Shown here in pieces: positions 59,389 through 64,000 of a stretch of 64,000 nt of DNA (the first letter of the stretch is position 1; each line of letters starts with the position of its first letter). The translations under genes and the position numbers were made by a program. Under the pieces are notes generated by a model that had not been told where the DNA came from, ran no database searches, and was given only the letters and a program-made list of their open reading frames with translations. The DNA comes from Denitromonas ohlonensis. GTDB lineage: Bacteria > Pseudomonadota > Gammaproteobacteria > Burkholderiales > Rhodocyclaceae. The stretch spans positions 248,001-312,000 of the forward strand of contig NZ_VMNI01000007.1 in the NCBI RefSeq assembly GCF_007625205.1. The letters are read 5' to 3'.

Positions 59389-59398
59389 GGGCGCGAAA

Positions 59399-59833
59399 AT
59401 GGATCTGGCAGGCTTTGTTGAACAGGTGGTTACGGGTTTGGGCTACGAGTTGGTTGACGTGGAAATGTCGCCTCGTGCCCGGCTGTTGCGCGTACTCATC
59501 GATGTGCCGCGAGGCATCACGGTGGACGATTGCGCCACCGTCAGCAATCAACTGACCCGGGTCTTTGAAGTCGAGAATATCGACTACGACCGTCTGGAAG
59601 TGTCTTCGCCCGGCCTGGATCGCCCGCTCAAGAAAGCGGCCGATTTCGAGCGCTTTGCGGGCGAGACCATCCAGTTGCGCACGCATCTGCCATTGAACAA
59701 CGGGAATCAACGAAATTTTTCAGGCGTGCTGAAGGGCTTTGCTGACGGGAAGGTGTTGCTGGCGCAAGATGCTGGCGTGCTGGAAATCCCGCTCGAGGAA
59801 GTCGAGAAAGCACGTCTGGTGCCCCAATTTTGA
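59399..59833 (+). CDS. rimP: Ribosome maturation factor RimP
   Basis: 144 residues from ATG 59399. LVDVEMSPRARLLRVLIDVP, DDCATVSNQLTRVFEVEN, LEVSSPGLDRPLKKAADFER and a C-terminal beta-barrel. Assists 30S maturation. No clear RBS; the T-rich terminator tail lies just upstream. Co-transcribed with nusA (24 bp gap). Confidence 0.95.
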   Translation: MDLAGFVEQVVTGLGYELVDVEMSPRARLLRVLIDVPRGITVDDCATVSNQLTRVFEVENIDYDRLEVSSPGLDRPLKKAADFERFAGETIQLRTHLPLNNGNQRNFSGVLKGFADGKVLLAQDAGVLEIPLEEVEKARLVPQF

Positions 59834-59857
59834 GCTTCGGTCTGGAGGTTTGATTAC

Positions 59858-61330
59858 ATGAGCCGCGAAATTCTGCTGCTTGTCGACGCACTGGCGCGTG
59901 AAAAGAATGTTTCGAAGGACATCGTGTTCGCTGCGCTGGAGTTGGCGCTCGCCTCTGCCACCAAGAAACGCATTCACGATGATGCCGATGTGCGCGTGAC
60001 GATCGACCGTGAGACGGGCGATTACGAGTCCTTCCGTCGCTGGGAGGTTCTGCCCGATGCAGAGGTAGAGAATGATGAGGCCCAGATGGGTCTGATCGAT
60101 GCACGTGAAGAGGTCTCCGACATTGAAGTCGGCGAGTTCATCGAAGAGCCGCTGGAGCCGATCGACTTCGGCCGGATCGGCGCGCAGGCGGCCAAGCAGG
60201 TCATTCTGCAGAAGATCCGCGACGCCGAGCGTGAGCAAGTGCTCAACGACTTCCTTGAGCGCAAGGAATTCCTGGTCAGCGGCACGATCAAGCGGATGGA
60301 GCGCGGCAACGCGATCATCGAGGTCGGTCGTCTGGAGGCCTTGTTGCCGCGTGATCAGATGATTCAGAAGGAAAACCTGCGCATTGGTGATCGCGTCAAG
60401 GCCTACTTGCTGCGCATTGACCGCAATGCCCGCGGGCCGCAACTGATCCTGTCGCGCACCGCGCCGGAATTCCTGATGAAGCTGTTCGAACTTGAAGTGC
60501 CTGAGATCGAAGACGGCTTGCTGGAAACCAAGGCGTGTGCGCGTGACCCCGGGCTGCGTGCAAAAATCGCCGTTCAGGCGCACGATCAGCGGATCGATCC
60601 GATCGGCACTTGCGTCGGTTTGCGCGGTTCGCGCGTCACCGCAGTGCGTAACGAAATCGGCGGCGAGCAGATTGACATCATCGTCTGGTCGCCGGATCCG
60701 GCCCAGTTTGTGATTGCCGCGTTGCAACCGGCCGAAGTGAGTTCAATCGTCGTTGACGAAGAAACCCACGCCATGGATGTGGTGGTCGACGAAAACAATC
60801 TGGCGATCGCCATCGGCCGTAGTGGTCAGAACGTCAAGCTGGCGTCTGAACTCACTGGCTGGTCGATCAATCTGATGAGCGAGGAAGAGTCAGCGCAGCG
60901 TGCGGATGTCGAGCGCGGTGGCTTGCGTACCTTGTTCATGGAGCGTCTGGACGTGGACGAAGAAGTGGCTGACATTCTTATCGATGAAGGCTTTACTTCT
61001 CTGGAAGAGATTGCCTACGTGCCGCTGTCCGAGATGCTTGAAATTGAAGCGTTTGATGAAGATACGGTCAACGAATTGCGCAACCGTGCGCGAAACGTCC
61101 TGCTGACCGAAGCGATTGTGACTGAAGAGAAGCTGGAAACCGTTTCCGAAGACTTGATCGGCCTGGATGGCATGGACAAGGATCTGGCGGCGGCTCTGGC
61201 AAGCCATGGGGTGCGGACACGCGATGAACTCGCGGATCTGGCGACCGACGAACTGGTGGAGATGACCGGGATCGATGAGTCCCGTGCTGTTGCGCTGATT
61301 ACCGTCGCGCGCGCGCACTGGTTCGAGTAA
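59858..61330 (+). CDS. nusA: Transcription termination/antitermination protein NusA
   Basis: 490 residues. N-terminal RNA-polymerase-binding domain ([20 protein letters not shown]), S1 ([20 protein letters not shown]), KH1/KH2 ([38 protein letters not shown]) and two acidic C-terminal repeats. Modulates pausing and antitermination. Middle of rimP-nusA-infB. Confidence 0.98.
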   Translation: MSREILLLVDALAREKNVSKDIVFAALELALASATKKRIHDDADVRVTIDRETGDYESFRRWEVLPDAEVENDEAQMGLIDAREEVSDIEVGEFIEEPLEPIDFGRIGAQAAKQVILQKIRDAEREQVLNDFLERKEFLVSGTIKRMERGNAIIEVGRLEALLPRDQMIQKENLRIGDRVKAYLLRIDRNARGPQLILSRTAPEFLMKLFELEVPEIEDGLLETKACARDPGLRAKIAVQAHDQRIDPIGTCVGLRGSRVTAVRNEIGGEQIDIIVWSPDPAQFVIAALQPAEVSSIVVDEETHAMDVVVDENNLAIAIGRSGQNVKLASELTGWSINLMSEEESAQRADVERGGLRTLFMERLDVDEEVADILIDEGFTSLEEIAYVPLSEMLEIEAFDEDTVNELRNRARNVLLTEAIVTEEKLETVSEDLIGLDGMDKDLAAALASHGVRTRDELADLATDELVEMTGIDESRAVALITVARAHWFE

Positions 61331-61344
61331 GGCAAGGGGGGAAG

Positions 61345-64000
61345 ATGGAACAAATTACAGTGACACAGTTTGCCGGCGAGCTGAAAATGCCGGCAGCCTT
61401 GCTGCTCGAGCAGTTGAACAAGGCCGGTGTGAGTATTGCGGATGCAAATGGTCAGCTGACCGAGCAAGACAAGACCAAGCTGCTGGACTACCTGCGGCGT
61501 TCGCATGGCGAAGACAAGACCAAATCCAAGATCACGCTGACCCGCAAGGAAACCAGCGAAATCAAGGCAACGGACTCGACCGGTCGCGCACGCACGGTTC
61601 AAGTGGAAGTGCGTAAAAAGCGCGTTTTCGTGAAGCGTGATGAACTCGTGGCCGAAGCCGAGGCCCGCAAAGACACCGAGGCGGAAGTGGCGCCGGAAGT
61701 CGACGCTGATGCTGTTGCTGGTATCGAACCCCCCGTGCTTGAAGCCGAACCGACGAAAGTTGTCGAGCCGGTGGCTGCTGAGCCTGTCGTTGAAGTCGTC
61801 GAGCCCGTGGTTGAAGTGCCTGAGCCGGTTGTTGCCGCTGAAGAGGCGCCCGCCGCCGTCGAGGCAGAAAAGGCCCCTGAGCCTGCTGCGCCTGAGGCGC
61901 CGGTGAGTGAGTTGCCCGCTGCGGTCAAGAGCGAACCGGTCAAAGGCAAAACGGCCAAGGCGGACGAACCGGCTGATAAGGCTGCGCCCGCCACGACAAC
62001 CAAGCGTCGCGTTCGCCGTGTTCAGATTTCTGAGCTGCTCGATCCCGCCGAAATCCAGGCTCGGGAGAACGAGTCTCGCCGGCATTCCGATCTGCTGGCT
62101 CGACAAGTGGCCGATCGTCAGGCGCGCGAAGAGCGCGAAGCGGCGGCACGTGCTTCTGCAGAGCGTGCCAAACTCGAAGCTGCCGAAGGTGCCAAGGCCA
62201 AAGCCAAAGGTGCGGATGCTCATACGCTGCATAAACCGCAGAAAGAAGAGGCCGGTCGCAAGGACGCCAACGCTGGCGAGGGCGCAAAGCGCCGCACGCT
62301 GAAAACACGTGGCGCCGACACGCCGGCAGGTACGACCAGCAACTGGCGTGGTGGCAAGCGCAGCGGCGGTGGTCGTAATTCCCGCAATCAGCGTGATCAG
62401 CAGCAGACCAGTACCAACTTCAAGGCGCCGGTGGATCCGGTGGTGCACGACGTGCATGTCCCCGAGACGATTTCCGTTGCCGACCTCGCGCACAAGATGG
62501 CGATCAAGGCGACGGAGGTTATCAAGGCGCTGATGAAGATGGGGTCGATGGTAACCATCAACCAGGTGCTTGATCAGGAAACGGCAATGATCATCGTCGA
62601 GGAAATGGGCCACAAGGCGCATGCCGCGAAGCTCGATGATCCTGACGCCTTCCTAGAAGAGTCCGAAGATCACAAAGACGTCCCGCTGGAGCCGCGTGCG
62701 CCGGTGGTGACCGTCATGGGTCACGTCGATCACGGTAAAACCTCCTTGCTTGACCGGATTCGTGTTGCCAAGGTCGCCTCGGGCGAAGCCGGTGGTATTA
62801 CCCAGCACATCGGCGCCTACCACGTCGAAACTGATCGCGGCATGATCACTTTCCTGGATACCCCGGGTCACGAGGCCTTTACGGCGATGCGTGCACGTGG
62901 TGCCAAGGCGACCGATATCGTGGTCCTGGTGGTTGCCGCCGACGACGGCGTGATGCCGCAAACCAAGGAAGCGATTCACCACGCGCAAGCCGCCGGTGTG
63001 CCGCTGGTGGTAGCGGTCAACAAGATCGACAAGCCCGAAGCCAACCCCGAGCGTGTCAAGCAGGAACTGGTGGCAGAAGGCGTGGTGCCGGAAGAGTACG
63101 GCGGCGAGGCGATGTTCGTGTCCGTGTCGGCCAAGACCGGCATAGGTATCGACGCGCTGCTCGAAGCCATTTTGCTGCAGGCTGAAGTGCTTGAGCTGAA
63201 TGCGCAGTACGAGGCGCCCGCCAAGGGTCTGATCGTTGAGGCGCGCCTGGATAAAGGCCGTGGTGCGGTGGCATCGCTGCTGGTGCAGTCAGGCACCTTG
63301 CGCAAGGGTGATGTGATGCTGGTCGGTGCGACCTTTGGTCGTATCCGCGCCATGCTGGATGAAAACGGTAAGCCGGTCGAATCGGCAGGTCCGTCGATTC
63401 CGGTGGAGATTCTCGGTCTGTCGGATGTGCCGGCCGCCGGCGACGAAGCCATTGTGCTCGCCGATGAACGCAAGGCGCGCGAAATTGCGTTGTTCCGTCA
63501 AGGCAAGTTCCGCGACGTCAAGCTGGCCAAGCAACAGGCGTCCAAGCTTGAAAACATGCTTGAGCAAATGTCCGAAGGCGAAGTCAAAACGCTGCCGCTC
63601 ATCATCAAGGCAGACGTTCAAGGCTCGCAGGAAGCGCTGGTGCACGCCTTGCAGAAGTTGTCGACCGACGAAGTGCGCGTCAAGGTTATTCACGGTGCGG
63701 TCGGTGCCATTACCGAATCCGACGTGAACCTGGCACAGGCGTCCGGCGGCGTGATCATCGGCTTCAATACTCGTGCCGATGCCAAGGCGCGCAATCTGGC
63801 CGAGAATTTCGGTGTGGACCTGCGTTACTACAACATCATTTACGACGCTGTCGATGAAGTGAAGTCGGCGTTGTCGGGCATGTTGGCGCCGGAGAAGCGC
63901 GAAGAAGTGATCGGTATGGTCGAAGTCCGTCAGGTCTTCACCGTGTCGAAGGTCGGTACCATCGCGGGTTGCTATGTGCTCGAAGGTATCGTCAAGCGCG
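61345..64000 (+). CDS. infB: Translation initiation factor IF-2 (3' end outside window)
   Basis: Partial, ~885 residues shown. N-terminal IF2N ([20 protein letters not shown]), a long Ala/Pro/Glu/Val-rich linker (about 110-350), second IF2N, and the GTPase domain from about residue 458: [38 protein letters not shown]. Later domains bind fMet-tRNA. ATG 61345 with GGGGGGAAG upstream, 14 bp after nusA. Confidence 0.97.
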   Translation, partial: MEQITVTQFAGELKMPAALLLEQLNKAGVSIADANGQLTEQDKTKLLDYLRRSHGEDKTKSKITLTRKETSEIKATDSTGRARTVQVEVRKKRVFVKRDELVAEAEARKDTEAEVAPEVDADAVAGIEPPVLEAEPTKVVEPVAAEPVVEVVEPVVEVPEPVVAAEEAPAAVEAEKAPEPAAPEAPVSELPAAVKSEPVKGKTAKADEPADKAAPATTTKRRVRRVQISELLDPAEIQARENESRRHSDLLARQVADRQAREEREAAARASAERAKLEAAEGAKAKAKGADAHTLHKPQKEEAGRKDANAGEGAKRRTLKTRGADTPAGTTSNWRGGKRSGGGRNSRNQRDQQQTSTNFKAPVDPVVHDVHVPETISVADLAHKMAIKATEVIKALMKMGSMVTINQVLDQETAMIIVEEMGHKAHAAKLDDPDAFLEESEDHKDVPLEPRAPVVTVMGHVDHGKTSLLDRIRVAKVASGEAGGITQHIGAYHVETDRGMITFLDTPGHEAFTAMRARGAKATDIVVLVVAADDGVMPQTKEAIHHAQAAGVPLVVAVNKIDKPEANPERVKQELVAEGVVPEEYGGEAMFVSVSAKTGIGIDALLEAILLQAEVLELNAQYEAPAKGLIVEARLDKGRGAVASLLVQSGTLRKGDVMLVGATFGRIRAMLDENGKPVESAGPSIPVEILGLSDVPAAGDEAIVLADERKAREIALFRQGKFRDVKLAKQQASKLENMLEQMSEGEVKTLPLIIKADVQGSQEALVHALQKLSTDEVRVKVIHGAVGAITESDVNLAQASGGVIIGFNTRADAKARNLAENFGVDLRYYNIIYDAVDEVKSALSGMLAPEKREEVIGMVEVRQVFTVSKVGTIAGCYVLEGIVKR

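Noticed and set aside
61015-62622. 535-codon minus-strand frame opposite nusA and infB
   Set aside because: It spans the end of nusA and start of infB, both certain; likely codon-bias artefact.

Overview
The window is dense, GC-rich chromosomal DNA from a betaproteobacterium, most likely of the order Rhodocyclales (Azoarcus/Thauera/Zoogloea-like). The evidence is an rnfABCDGE-nth cluster, the gene orders rimP-nusA-infB and scpA-scpB-rluB, a PEP-CTERM exported protein, paired small c-type cytochromes and a beta/gamma-type gcvTHP operon behind a tandem glycine riboswitch. No tRNA, rRNA, CRISPR array, prophage or intact insertion sequence was recognised.

Layout. 1-2.9 kb (minus): a gene set of a MoxR AAA+ ATPase, a 77-residue membrane protein and a large TIR-domain membrane protein cut by the window edge; this is the most defence-like locus here. 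3.1-4.9 kb (plus): a PEP-CTERM GDSL esterase and two overlapping monohaem cytochrome c genes. 4.9-11.3 kb (minus): DUF1841, nth and the Rnf ion-pumping electron-transfer complex, with a good promoter ahead of rnfA. 11.3-14.9 kb (minus): pyrD, the two N-degron aminoacyl-transferases bpt and aat, and the ATPase of an Fe(III)-type ABC transporter, whose fused permease is divergent (15.0-16.7 kb). 16.7-21.7 kb (minus): a peptidyl-prolyl isomerase, a BolA-like protein, YciI-like, YciB, a persulfide dioxygenase-like enzyme and an OmpR/EnvZ pair. 21.9-26.3 kb (plus): tsaB, rimI, a family-4 uracil-DNA glycosylase, lemA and two TPM-domain proteins. 26.4-37.7 kb: lplT, a LysR regulator, radA, the divergent fpr/finR-like pair, a large MASE1-CHASE-PAS-GAF-GGDEF protein and proline iminopeptidase. 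37.7-44.5 kb is an accessory/stress region: an atypical SDR, a CadR-type metal regulator with its transporter, a transglutaminase-like protein, LysR/VOC and a MerR-controlled flavodoxin operon. 44.5-51.9 kb (minus): katG and gcvP-gcvH-gcvT. 51.9-64 kb (plus): housekeeping genes: alpha/beta hydrolase, PHP phosphoesterase, YciO, site-2 protease, trpS, scpA-scpB-rluB, rimP-nusA-infB (infB cut by the window end).

Regulatory DNA is unusually legible: a tandem glycine riboswitch with terminator, a CadR-type operator, a second MerR-type 19-bp-spacer promoter, LysR-type dyads, a promoter with two leader hairpins ahead of rimP-nusA-infB, a terminator-like hairpin in the leader of the iron permease, and five palindromic elements starting with GTAG (REP/BIME-like) placed at gene ends between 26 and 47 kb. 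All functions are inferred from sequence reading alone; no database search was run.
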